From assembly GCA_005281725.1 (NCBI GenBank), contig SSBO01000008.1, forward strand, positions 992,001 to 1,056,000: a stretch of DNA of 64,000 nt, read 5' to 3'. The stretch's first letter is position 1, and each line of letters starts with the position of its first letter. Both the position numbers and the translations under genes were made by a program. The notes under the pieces were generated by a model. It was not told the DNA's origin. It searched no databases and worked only from the letters and a program-made list of their open reading frames with translations. The stretch comes from Wuchereria bancrofti. Its lineage: Eukaryota > Nematoda > Chromadorea > Rhabditida > Onchocercidae. Shown here piece by piece: positions 36,811-50,200 of the stretch.

Positions 36811-37066
36811 GTCAATCAATCAATCAGTCAATCAATCGATCAATCAATCATTTCTCTAGCTTATTTTAAATTTCGGAGAGAAAATACTTAGATCAATATG
36901 AATATTAATCAAGTTTCTCAACGTTTTAATTTAATTATAACTGACAATCAGCAATAACCTTTTCACCCCGATGGCCACTAATTTGCTTTTTTTTCACTGC
37001 ACTAAATGAGCAATTCATTACAGCACATACTTCATGTGCACTTTGTTCACATATCGATGATTGTTC
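31278..37066 (-). CDS. unc-73: UNC-73/Trio C-terminal module: SH3, Ig, FN3, pseudokinase and tail
   Basis: Eleven in-phase exons: 37066-36959, 36420-36290, 35851-35542, 35099-34844, 34532-34324, 33965-33691, 33217-33079, 32953-32784, 32404-32222, 31882-31834, 31397-31278; 649 residues. Order: SH3 (VCAVMNCSFSAVKKKQI to GYIPTYFLDL), Ig (LGEKITLMCKFF, ITWRGP, DSGQYWVQAENIFGKC), FN3 (NVLLQWKDAKKGN to YSFRIYAFNEY), kinase fold, basic tail. This matches the Trio/Kalirin C-terminus. Kinase landmarks: YKGKFAYVK (only one loop Gly), YAAKCF (beta-3 Lys kept), REINVM (alpha-C Glu kept), HLAIRPEN (catalytic Asp to Ala), VIDFGSSR (DFG kept), ASPEQ, SDMWSFG, DAGARLSATECLKSEWM. It is predicted catalytically dead. 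The tail DYLEDYKDRRKEQLRR recalls the Trio tail ERRKHQND. Using GTTTGT after 31834 reaches the tail; otherwise translation stops at 31822. The link to upstream DH2-PH2 exons is not proven: no exon is seen for 4.2 kb. Confidence 0.86.
36497..36620. repeat. Three tandem copies of a ~42-bp unit
   Basis: Units begin at 36497, 36539 and 36580, each starting AAATTATACGTA and including TTCATTTYGTACKT. They lie in the intron between the two exons of the second SH3 domain. Each contains short palindromes (TACGTA, GTAC). Confidence 0.85.
36771..36850. repeat. ATCA tetranucleotide microsatellite
   Basis: About 80 bp of ATCA repeats with GTCA and ATCG interruptions, in the same SH3 intron. Confidence 0.95.
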
Positions 37067-40000
37067 CTAAAAATGAATTTAAAAATTTATGTTTTCTAAT
37101 TAAGCATGACCATAAATTACTTTTTATTACACCCAGATTTAAATCAAAGTGAGTTCTAGTATTTAGATTTCGAATATAATTAATGATCATTCTCTTGTGC
37201 TGCTTCTGCGTTTGAAAAATTAACATAGAGAAGAATTTTGGCAAATTTTGATAAGTCATTTAATACTGTAACAAATTTAAATTACTTCATCAAGGCTATC
37301 TCAATGTTTCATAGAGCGAATGTATCCGGAATAACCGGTACCGGTACCGTAATTAAAACATTTTTCTACTGAGATATTCATCATACCGATTAATCCATAA
37401 ATTCTTCTTCTCTTCATGTCTAATAAATACTTTTAGTTATGTTAGCATACAGTAGTAACTTTTTTGGTTTTGCTTCAACTTTTGACAATATGTCCCCCAA
37501 TGCATTTCCGGAAATTTTAATTCGTACAACAGATGGACGCAGTGAATTTTGTAGAATTAAAGTTTTTTATTAAATTTTAGATTAAAAACAAAAAAGTTAC
37601 TAAAACAAATAATTGTTTATTCGATAGCATTAAGCCGAAACAAAATGATAAATAAATAAATAAATGGGAAATGATACTGAATGGCATAACATATCAATCA
37701 GTTAAACAAAAATAAAACGAACCGTTATCGTTCCATCTGACATATTTCCCAGTTTATATGTATTTCCCAAGTAAAATTTTAGATTATTAGTATAAATCGT
37801 CGCCGTCTAATCAACAAAGCAGAACAACTGCTAAAAGCTAAAGCAAAAGAACAAATTATTAGCATTTCTATTGCTTATCTTAACTGATTCTTTCTTAACA
37901 ACATCTCAAACTATACTAAACATTCTCCTTCATCTTCTTTATTATCATCATTTCAATATTTACTCATCAAAAAATTCTTGGAAAAAAAAAAACAACATGA
38001 TAGTCAATCAAATATGAGAAATGTTTTCAAGAAATCTCACTCCTTTCTATTAGCCAATAATTTTCATTTTTTCTCTCTTCTCATTGATTATCAATCAATC
38101 AGAAATCATTCTCTTCAATCTTTAATCCACTTAATGTCATTAATCTGATGAAATTTGCTAATCTCAAATATGAAAAAAGAAAATAACTCTCAAATATGAT
38201 TTTGGTTATTTTTAACTTCGAATATCAGAAAATGTTTATAAACATTTAAGATGAGATCTTTTACCACTTATTTTACTTCTACAATTAATGAGATTATCAG
38301 AACAGAATAGTCGAGAATAATCCTGAAAATCCAGAACTCTACAAGATAATCAATTATATAACCATTATTACTGAATACACTAAAGATATTTCGAGTAAAT
38401 TAAAATTTTACAAACGATCGTAGCAAACTTCCCTTCACACCCTAAATGATGCCAACTTTCTTGAATCGAAAACAACTATAATTTCCTGAATCCAAATGTT
38501 ACTATCCTATTTAACTTAGCACGCTGACCCGTTTTTCTTTTTTTCTAATAGTGAAATTCTGGAAATCGAATTTTATCATATCGATAGGGAAAAGCGAATT
38601 CATTTAATGTCTAATATTTTGCCCAATAGTTTGTGCAATGAAATTCCCCGTCACTGTCTATTCATGGTAATTTATTTATGATGCAGTTGGAAAACAATTT
38701 CTGAATGTTTAGAAGCAATGTTTATTACGGCCACAAAAATATAAATACCAAAAAGCAAAATATGAGAAATAGCAGAGATCAAAGAAAAGATAAAAAATTT
38801 TATCAGAAAATTTCCTTTCTTTCCTAGCGAAGTTTTCATTTTTCAAATCTAAGACTAACTAGAAAAACAAGTCAAGAAGAGAAGTTGAAATGGGTAGAAA
38901 AGGAAGTGTGATAAAAGTGATGAGGAAAGGAGGAATACAAGGCTTAAAAAAGAAAAAAATCCTAGGCACCTAACGATGATTGGATAAAAAGATTATCCCT
39001 CTGTCATATAAATATCCGTACAAATATCTTTATTTTTTCTTTTCAAAAGTTTCATTCATTTTATTTGAAAATGTAAAATAAATAGTTAAAAAGAAACCGA
39101 AACCGGAAAAGATTAGCACTGCATGCATTCCAATCAGCAGTAATAAATCAATCATTGAAACAATAATTCAACAATAAAATGGTTAAAGGAAGAAAAAGGA
39201 GATAAAAAATAATTGTTATATATGGATCATAATAATTTAATATATTATCATATTAACACTCCTTACTTTTCTTCCTTCTTTTTCTGCTTCTCAAAATAAT
39301 TTATGATAATTTTATTAATCAATGCTTCATGCATCTAAACAAGCATGCAACAAAGAACTGCGAATGCAATGAGTGAAATATGAAAACAAATGAATCGTTC
39401 TCTTCTCGTAATAATATTGAATAGAAACCTAAACTGAAACATTGAAGATAAAAAAAACTAACGTCAAATACACTAATATTTGCACAAATTTTATATTCAA
39501 AACAAGTAAAAACATTGTTATCACATTTATTTATGCTAATTGCTGCAATTTTGGAGAAAGGAAAAAATAAAAGCTAAAAACATTTTCGATAAAATCTTTT
39601 TTTATTGAATATTTTAATAATTCACATAAAAAAATCTTCAGAGTAATCCACTATTGGTAATAAAAAAAAGACAGATTGTCAAGGGAAAATTCAGTAAATA
39701 CTGCGATTTTTAAAAACTTTTTAAAAAACTCCCGATTTCTGTTTTCTTTTTTTCTCAAAATCAACAGCAATACTTGATAACAGCATAATTTTTTTAGAAC
39801 AATATGTAAGCTCATTTGTCGAATGAAAAAAAGGAAAAAATGAAACACAGAGGAAAAATGCACAGGAAATTTTTACAATTAATAATGATAATAATATGTA
39901 CAGAGCCTTTTTTTCCTCATTTTTATATTGAATACAATTGAAATGCAATAAAAATGGAAAATTTTGTATCGAAGACAAACTGAAATAATTTAACTAAATG

Positions 40001-41250
40001 GAAGAAAATTTATGAAAAATAAAAGGGAGACTGGTTAGCAATTTTATAAAAACTGATTCAAAGTTTTTCTAACGTGAGGAGAAAAGTTTATAAAATGAAA
40101 TGGCACTAATTTGAATGAAATGATAAAATAAAGGAGGAAAAAATGAATACCAATAAAAAAACAGAAAACACCGGTTTAGTTTTAGACGCAAATTCGAATC
40201 CGACATTTTTTAGAAAACCGTAATCAATTTTTTTTCTTATACATACATGAAAAAAATTTACTATAAATGTACTACATAATCCAAACAACATATATATATA
40301 TATATAAGCGAAGCAAATTTAAATTAAGCAATAAATTCCAAACAAATTAAATCCCTCATATCTTTCAATAATTCTCTGAAAGGACATCAGAACGTTTTCA
40401 TCATCGAAACAAATGTTGGCACTCAAATTGTACAAATCTACTCATATACACAACAGCTATTCATAACAAATACCATAACAAGGAAATTTATTCGAAAAAT
40501 ATGCGAATAAATGAACACGAATAAACCAGTAAATAAATAAAAAAGGAATTGCTGAGTTCAAATACAAAAGAAAGAGTTCTGACGAGTTTTTTCATTAGGA
40601 GTTTCATCTGAAAATTACTGTAAATAACATCTCTCTCTCCTCTATTCCTCAACTTAGACCTACAGTTAAAATATAGTTCATTTCATATCACTGAACATAA
40701 AAATCTCTTCGATAATGTCTAAAAAATTTTCAAACAAAGTTTCCAATTCAGTCTTTGTTGCATATTTCCAAACGAAAAAAATTTTTTTTCTCTCTCACTT
40801 CACCTCAAAGACGAATCCCTGGTGATTTTGTCGATTGAAAAATTTTTGCCTAATAAAAGCTATTCTTTCTTAACTTGAAAAATTTTGACAAGCTATGCAT
40901 TGTCACTAGCGCAGTGAAGAACAGTTTCTATCAAAGTTTTTTGTTAACTCATTTATCAAAAAAGGCAACTCGATATTTCAAAAACGCTTAAACAATGCAA
41001 AAAAAAAAAAAAAAAAAAAAATTGGATTATTTTGAAATGCTAACTGAATAGTTCAAAAAAATCTATGGAATAACCCAAACAATTTGCTGGAATTATCGGA
41101 AGTCGACTGAATAATCTTCTAAGCTGATCGATTTCCAAAGACGAAAAAATGAAAGGCAATAACTGCTACCAAAAGGTACATAATAACCTTGATAATTTAT
41201 GAGAAATTTCACTCTTTGTTCCTCTTCTGTGATTTCCTCCGGTACCAGCT
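37067..41250. other. Long gap between DH2-PH2 and SH3-Ig-FN3-pseudokinase exons
   Basis: About 4.2 kb of AT-rich DNA with no exon I can support on either strand. It is either an intron of one long UNC-73/Trio transcript, or the 3' UTR of a short isoform plus the promoter of a separate downstream unit. It contains a perfect 14-bp palindrome CGGTACCGGTACCG (37336-37349), a TA run at 40290-40307 and an A homopolymer near 41000-41020. Confidence 0.5.
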
Positions 41251-44200
41251 TCACTTTAATTTACCTACTGCTGCTGATTTATTACTACTTGCTGGGTTCA
41301 CTTTTTTCCCAAAACCAAACAACTTCGAAGATTTTGTCGATGAATTACTTTTCGATGATGGTGTTTGAATGCTAGAATTCTGATGCATCGAAGATGAAGC
41401 ACCTAAAGAACTGTGACTGCTTTCTTTACTTTTACCGGTTAACCGCGGAAACAACGTCTTCTTCTTATCCACTTCTTCCCTGAAATTGGAAATAAGCAAG
41501 TAAAATCAAGTAAAAATGAAAATAATCAGAGCTCAATAAAAAATATCGAAATAGAAGAAAAAGTTATGCTTTGAAAAGAGTACCGGATGCAGCACCACAA
41601 ATATGCTTACCAAATAGACATATTAATAAGTAGATGTAACAATTATATATCAATTGGCTATGCTCAAAATGCACCAGAAAAAAGTTATAATTACCAGCAC
41701 ATAATGTAGCAAATATTGAAAAAATAGCATACTGCCTGCCTTTACGGCAAAATAAAGAAGATTTTTGTTATAAACGCTGTCGTAACATCTAAGAATTAGA
41801 TATTATTGCGATCAGGTTCAAAAAAAGACAACCTAAATTGGTATTTAGAAAGTGCCACTTTGGCGAAAACAGAAAAACTTACAATGACAATGAGTTAACA
41901 CTTCCAGCAAGTTGATTTTGATAACGTTTAGGGTCTACCAAAGCTGCTAGAAGTGTTTTCTGCTGATCCAATTGACTATTTATTTTTAAAATCCACTGAT
42001 CTTTTTCTTCCATTGTATTAGCTTGCGCTAAGAATGCGTTCGGTTGTGTCGGATCATTACTCTTTAAGATAAAACGTAACGGTTCATCAGCAACAGTTGC
42101 TTCCAATACCATCTAAAATGAATAGAAACTATAAGATTTTCTCAAGAAAAATTTGGAAAAAGGACAAAAACGCAAACAAGCAAATTTGCAGTGAATCAAA
42201 GCAGATGCTATTTGATTGTAAAGAAGATACCAAATGTTATCGAAATTCTAGGAAAAGTTGAAAATATTCATCTCGACTTTTTAAAGAGAAAAAAGATTGA
42301 AAAGTTTAGAATTGGTTTATTCTTCTCATTATTATACTTGCTGGCTTAATCAAAAAACAAAATGACAACATTATCGGGAACATTGGCACACAAGATCACT
42401 TTAGTTATATCAAGTAAAACTCATGCAGTAAAATATAATCTACGTGATAGCCTGTTTGTTCAAAATATTGTATCATAATTTTAAATGATCTCTTAAGAAA
42501 AATTCGGGTGATGAAATCATTCCCTATTATTATACCCTTACATTGAACAAAAAGTAATGAAGAATATAAAAATAAAGGGATGATGTTTATATTCTATAAA
42601 CATCGCTTAATGCCTCTTTTATAAATCTTTCAAAAGCCTTCCTTTAATAAATTTAAAAGTTAAAAGTCTGTTTTCTTTTTTCTCTTTTTAAATGTATACT
42701 CGCTCTCTTTCTTCTTTCATGATACTCTTCACAAGAACTATAATGCAGCAAAGGAAAAACCTGAAAATCCAAACCTTGAGAGTCAAAAATTGCGACCAAC
42801 AATTTCAAACTATACTATATATTCCCTCCAAACAAAAACAATTACTCCTTGGTACTTCATTTTTAGGAAAGTAAAATTTTATAATATGTTTACTTTTTTG
42901 TAAATGTTATATTTCCCACCCTTAAAATTCCAATTTCTCTTTATAAGGAAGGGATCAATAGTATCCGATAAATGAAGAAGACTGTTGAATTATTCCCATG
43001 AATGTTAAACAAATAGTTCATATACAATCACCGATAGGATGAAACAGTCAATTGCAAACTTAGCGAGATGAATACGAAGAAATCAATACTTGAGCAATAA
43101 GAATAATGAATTTGTAATACTTTGTAAAATCATCCCCTGTTATACTTTTTATGTTCTGTGTCATCAGTACTTAACTTTTTCAATTCCTATCGTAAGTTAT
43201 ATGTCATGTTGCAACATGTCAACATACTTTTTAAATTCACACTTTTTAATGTTAGATATTACTTGTCATACGGTAGAATGAAATTATCAAGATGACATTT
43301 CCTTCCTCCTATTTTAAGCACTATCTCATCATGTAAGAAATAACGGATATTAATTTCCAGTTTAGATGGAATAATGCTATAATAAACTACTCAGAGAAAG
43401 AAGAAAAACGCCAAAATTATGTTCAGAAAAGAGAATGAATTTTCCCCTTCTAAGAATATTATATTTTACAATGCTATATGAAATATGCCAACAAATTCTT
43501 CAATCTATAAGTATTCTATAATGACTTGCAACCAAAATTTAACTACAAAATTATGTAAATATTAAAGAATAAATCAAAACCATAGATTTAGAATAAAAAG
43601 TAGTAAGGTGTTTTTCTTCGACGTTTCAGCTAAAATCGAAGAATTTTATTACAGCATATCTTCACTAGTTTATGGATTAAGATTGAGAATCAAAAGGAAC
43701 AAAATGAAAACCTAGACTCCTACATAAAATTAAGGTAAACTCACTTTATTGACCATAATTTGACTTTTGAAGATGTATGTAGGATTACCAAATTCTTTCT
43801 TCGGCAAAATACAATCGGCAATGATTGCAGACTGCTCAAACAAAAATATTCGCCTATCTTTTCCTTTGAAAGGCTGTGATGGAGCATTATCTGAGATTGC
43901 CACTGTTCCCTGAAGTTCGTTCAGTTTTACGAAACAATTTTCAAAATTCATGTACAATTTTACGTACATCACTTATATTACATCGCATAAGCATGAATTG
44001 ATACCATCATATTTTCTGCCTTGAAATTACATAGAATGTTTTACGATAAATTACTAATATAGGCATACATATTTTTGATTTTCGTGAATGATAAATGTAG
44101 ATAGATAAACCTGATATATCAATTTCCCTTGAGCACTTAAATTTCCATCGAAATTTTGCAATCGACCAACTTGCATCATATCATCGCATGCTTTCGGTAC

Positions 44201-47200
44201 TACATGCATTACCTACAAAACAAAATTTATAATCTTTTGTCCAATTCTATCATTACGGTTACATCTACGGCACAGCATTGCTGCACATTAGATAATGATA
44301 TAATAACGGTTTCGCTTTGCAGTATCTAATTGAATACTTTCTAATTTCAGCTATCTCTCGATCTGTAACAGGCGTGAAAAACCTTAAAATTAAGTCACTA
44401 TTATTCTTGAGTTAACTAAGAAAAAAACTGCAACTGAACTACACGAAGTATGAACTCTTCTAAATACATAAATAAACCTGAAGAGCTTTTTCCAAGATAT
44501 CCATTCGATCACCCGCTCTTTCTGTATATTTCAAAATATCCTTCATCAATAACTGATATTTCATTATACGCTGCACTGGCTTGATTAAGAGATCACATAG
44601 TGCTATCTTATGACCCAATTTCTGCTTTGTTTCAGCGAAGAACTAAATTGTAATTTAACTGTCTTTTTGGCAGCAAAAAAAAATCCACTTGTAGGTAAGA
44701 TTTTGAACCTCTTGTAGAAGAATGCATGACTTAATGGTGGAAAATAAAAGTGAGACACATAAAACTTCATCAGAAAACAATTTTTGTTTGTCGCCGAAAT
44801 TTTCATGCAGACGAGAAAGATGCTATTTTAAGCCTCAACAAAAAGTCCCATCAAAGAGTAAATCAACAGAATGATAAAGCTATGAGCATATATCATGCAT
44901 ATATATATGTATTGAGAAATCGAAGAATATTTTAGATAATTCTGATGAAAAAAGAATTATGTGCAGTAATTGCTTAATATATGGTGAACAATAAACTCAA
45001 CAACAAAGTAGTAGAATGAAAAGGAAGTGAGACTTCACAAACACAAACATACCTGTTCAAAATCATCCTGTGCCATCAGAAAGTCTGACTTTGGCTTATT
45101 CTGACAATATTTCACGTAATATGTATGTAGCCTTCGTTCCTGCAATAAACCAATTATTTAAGATGCCTGTTCTCAGTGTCTAATGATTTCAGCTGCAATT
45201 CAGTATTTACGCCATTCAACAAGCTAAGCAGGTTGCAGCATACAATGACTTATGTCTTTCCACTTATAGATTAAGTGAAAAATTTGTTACAACCAACGGA
45301 TTTTATTTTTACTGTTATTGCAGAATAATATTAGAACTTTCCAATCTACCAAAAATTTTAAAGTGCATCTGATCAACAGTTTACTTTGCTGTACATTTCA
45401 TTGATATACAAACCTGAATTAGTGTAGATTTAAGTAATAACTAATTAAGTGGAAAAAGAATTAAGCGAAAAAACTCACCAAAGATGCTCATCAAAGAGTT
45501 TTCAGATAAAAGGGATTTCAGATTGAAAAGGAGAGTAGACATTAATCAGGCGATTAAGGCAACATGAACTGTGATAAATCTATGTAAACTCCTGATCGTG
45601 TACAATTAATGACTATGCATGATGAAGGAGTTCAGTAAACTGAAAATTCTGTTTAAATGAAAAATGCAAGATGATAAACTTACGTATTTAACAAAGGCAT
45701 TACCCGCAGCTTCATAATCTTCGAGGCACTTTTCAATTTCTTTTAAAAATAACCTGAAAAGTAAAATAAATAAAGGAAACTGTTAAAAACTGTGAAGTAG
45801 TGCCGTTAAAAGATTTAACGAAAAATAAGTAAATAAAGTAATAAATAAGGTAAAATAATAGACAAGAATAAAATAATTACGTCTTGTGAAAATCAAGAAT
45901 CTGAGCAATATTTGCAAAAATAATTTTATCTTTGCCAATCAAATCCTCCGGCAATTCCATCGTTTGCAAATTTGCCATATATCCATCTACTACTGAACTC
46001 AAATCTTTTACATAATCCCGTTCTGTATCGACCAATTCCATTAGCACATATCTAAGATCAAAAATAAAATGTGAATCTTGAATATAGACAAATATCTGAA
46101 TCATGATCCCACTTAATGATAACCAATCATCAACTTAGGCTAATCACAACCACCAGCTATTCTACATCCAATCATAAGTTATAACAATTATAAGCTAATT
46201 GCAGTCAGTATCAATACAAACTATCAATCAAGTAAAATCACTGTGCACCTAATTCCAAGTCAATAGATACTTTGCTAGTAAGAATCATAATTGTCGAATT
46301 CAAAATTTAAAAGAATACGAACTGTCGCTTTTGCCTTGCAATATCCTGAGGATTTTTTTCTGCCTTTCCTGAAGCACTGTTTTGATCTTCCGATGTTTCA
46401 GTACAAACACCTAATACATCGCTTGCGTGTTGTTCTTCCATCTATAATGTTCAACATTTTAAAACAGCTAACACAGTTTTAAAATTTAAGCAGGCATTTT
46501 CTTTCCAAATAAAACAACTCTAAAATGACTACTTCAAAACAGCACTGTTATGCTTAAAGATGATTATGTAATATACTGAAACACATCGCAGCTAATATAA
46601 TATTAGCTACAGTTATTATCGAATATACTACCCGTATTCAAGCAAATTCCAAAAAAAATCCATGAAAAAAAACGGAATTATTTCATGTATTCTACCATAT
46701 TTTCTCCAGTTTCCCCTTTTTTTTTTCAAATTATGTAAAGTAGAAAACATTAAAGAAATATTAATCTATTTTGCTTTCTTTATAAATTAGAAATAGAAAA
46801 CTTTGAAAAAACGTTAAAACTTGAAAAAAAAGAAAAAAAAACAGAAAAACCACCACATCGAATTTCATTAATGGAAAAAGCTTTTAATTTTTTTAATTTT
46901 CCTCCTCTGTTTTTTAACTTCTTAAATATCATTCTGGTAAAAAAAGAGAGAAATGGAGGGAAAGAACAAGGAAGACATAGGAAAACCTTGGAAATAGAAA
47001 CACTCGAAAAAAGTGAAGAAAGTGAGAAGAACACGATCAAAGTAATAATATAACAATAATAATAACAATAATAATAATGGTAATAATTAATAATAGTAAT
47101 TAGTAATAGTAATAATTAACAATAATAATACGGAATCTTTGGTAATAAGCATTTATCTCTATCTTGGTCTTATCACCACTTCTCTAAGTAACCAATAACT

Positions 47201-50200
47201 GCTGAATTTTATATTCCTTCCCTTTTTTTTTTAAAACACTTTTTCTCCTCCACACACCTTCACTTTCACTTTTTTTTAAAAATTTTCATAGAACGTAATG
47301 AATTAAAAAACGAAAGTGGAAAAAGTTTTTAGAAAAAACTGACAATTTCCAGATAATATACCATAGAAACTACGATATAACTGCTAGTTTGTCTTCCATC
47401 ATCTTATCTTCCTCATTTACTTCACTTGTTATTACATGTATCATTTGATCAAAGATCATTTGGTCACTATAAATTGCCAATATTTTAACAGGTAAAATAG
47501 AAAATTTGAATTAAATAAAGCTATCAATATTTCAGGAACAAAACAGTTGTATATTTAATAGAACTAAGGCAAACTCAAGCAAATATTTTAGCTTTCTTTT
47601 TTTTGTCTTGTTCCCTAATCTTTATATAATTCCGAATTTCTCAGAACATATCTCGTTAAATATGAATTATCCATCAAACGGTAAAAGTCGATCTCTGATT
47701 ATATAAAAACACCTTCGTTGCAAAATATTTCCCCTCCTCTGGAAATTTCTATTATGATAAACGTATCTACAGCCGATACGTAGTCGATTTTCATATCGAC
47801 CAGATATCTGATACAGATTAGTTATAACAGAAATTTCAGAAAAATTATTGAGATTATCCGTTAAGTTACATTCTATTTGTTTTCATCTTATTTAATTAAA
47901 CGATTAACAATTTAGAGTTATACAAACAATCAATACTGTAATTTAACAAGTATTGAAATAGAAAAAAGAATTTCTCAATGAAGTTTCAAATAACTACATA
48001 TCAGTAATAACTTACTATGCAACCGTAATATCATATTACATAAAATACCATTCGCTATTTCTTGTATCTTCTAAGATTTTTAATTACATGTTAACAAAAG
48101 ACGAAAACAAAAGAAAAGAAAGAAGTACATAACAATATTAGAATACTTCTGGAAAATGTTAGTAAAAGTGATTTTTTCATCTCTACTAAATATAAATTGA
48201 ATTCATGTATATCAAGCAATTCATTTTTTTCTTTTTTTTTTCAACAGCAAAAACTTTCAAACCAAATAGCAATAAAGTTTAGTTGGAAAGAACAAATTGG
48301 TAATCAGCCTTGTATTTCATTCCAACTCCCTTTCCTATGTATTAGCCGTATGCATCTATCTACTTACCCTAAAATTCATATATAATATGCCTTACTATCT
48401 TAATCTGCTCTAACTCTACTCTACCCATTTTTGAATAATTTTATTCCATAATTTCGCATGTGTGCGTGCTCAGATGGCTCAGTACACCCCTGGGATTTTA
48501 TCTATCTATCTTCCTTTTTTTGCCTTCCATCATTAAGTTTAACTTATCAGTAGTTAGTTTAGATTTAGCTACTGCTGCTCTACTCCTGTTGCTGCAGCAT
48601 GATTCGATCTCGTCTAGATAAGTCAATCTTGTTTTTGAATTCTTTGCATTTACTCCTCCAACATAAGTTCATCATTCTCAAACAGCATAAGTTCATCATT
48701 CTCATCAATATGCATACATCTCACCTCTTTATGCTCGAATCATCAATTCGAGCTGCAAATATAATAATATACTTACGTAGATGCGTAAAAATTACATTAC
48801 TGAAATCAGCAATTTATGCAATCTATTCCTATTATCATTTGTCCTTCCTTAAAATTCACCCTTATTTAAATTTAAATTCTTTTTTTTCCTTCTCCCTTTT
48901 TTCTCATATGCTTATTTCTCAACTGTCTAACAAACTATTCAAAAAATTCCTCTATTTACTATACTAATAACAGAAAAAATTTTTAAATACAATGTAATTA
49001 AATCTTCCAATATTTTCTGCCAACAATAATTTGTCATCACCAGAAAACAACTCAAAATTATTAATGAGCCGTATGGAACCAAATGGCTATTCATAGGGAA
49101 GGAAAGCATCAAAAAATGAAATCATTATGGAGATCAATTACTACTGACTGATGACGGTCAAATTCAATTGTCACAGACAACTGAAAATTCATTAACAACC
49201 GACTGGGGATTAAATTACCTTTTAAGTTAATCCTCAATCCTTTCAATCAGGTGATGTTAGCAGCTTATCGAAAGCAAGGTTTCCAGATCACTAACTTTTT
49301 AAAATGTCAGTGAAGATTTAAATTGTCTTCATTTCTACATATCTAACCAACGAAGAAAACAGAATGGTTTAGCAATTTCCTTATCAAAAACCTCAGTCTG
49401 AGAAGTATACATATAATCCTGCCCCAAATCAATTATATCATCATACACCACTTGAAAATATACTACATTGAATGAGAATCCATCAGTAAAAATTACAAAA
49501 TTCAATACAAAATGTGCAAAGAAACTAAGCAAAAAAGGAAAACTTCTGAACTTTTTGTTAAAACTGAAACAAGCTTGGATCTGATCAATTCATTTGCTGT
49601 TATTTCTTCATTCTAAATTTCTAATGAAATAAAACAATTTGTAATAAAACTGGAAATCAAAAACTGATCTAAAAAGAAAAGAAGGCCGAAATAAGATTCA
49701 TGTAGATAGAATGGAACTATCTGTGTAACTAATCATCATTATAAAATAATCTGATAATAAATGTGTCAATACTTTTTCCAACTTATCATGAATTCTTCCT
49801 TTTTAATTGCTTATTTAATCTTTTTTCTCTCACTAACTTTAGCAACATAATATCATTTCATTGTAAATAACAAATATCATTCACCCTTCTACTTAACATA
49901 TATGGTAGAAGCAACATAAGTAAAAATATTTTTTCGATAAAAGAAGAAAAGCCAAGCATGTAATTGGTAATTTTTTCATTTTTTCTATAAATTTTAAGCG
50001 TTATTGTTGTGTTGGGATGAAGTTATGAAAAGAAAAAAGCATAGTATATATTAAAATGTAATGTGATTGAGATTTACTGGTACTGTAATTTGACATATTA
50101 CTAAGATAGTAGTAAGAAGGTACAAAAGTTTCACAAAATTTCCATACTAGAGCAATTACTAAATGCAAAGTTTAATATTTACTATGGCATCATGTCATAA

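Noticed and set aside
46871..47053. Plus-strand Lys/Glu-rich open frame
   Set aside because: Purine-rich intron sequence adjoining an AAT repeat; no gene evidence.
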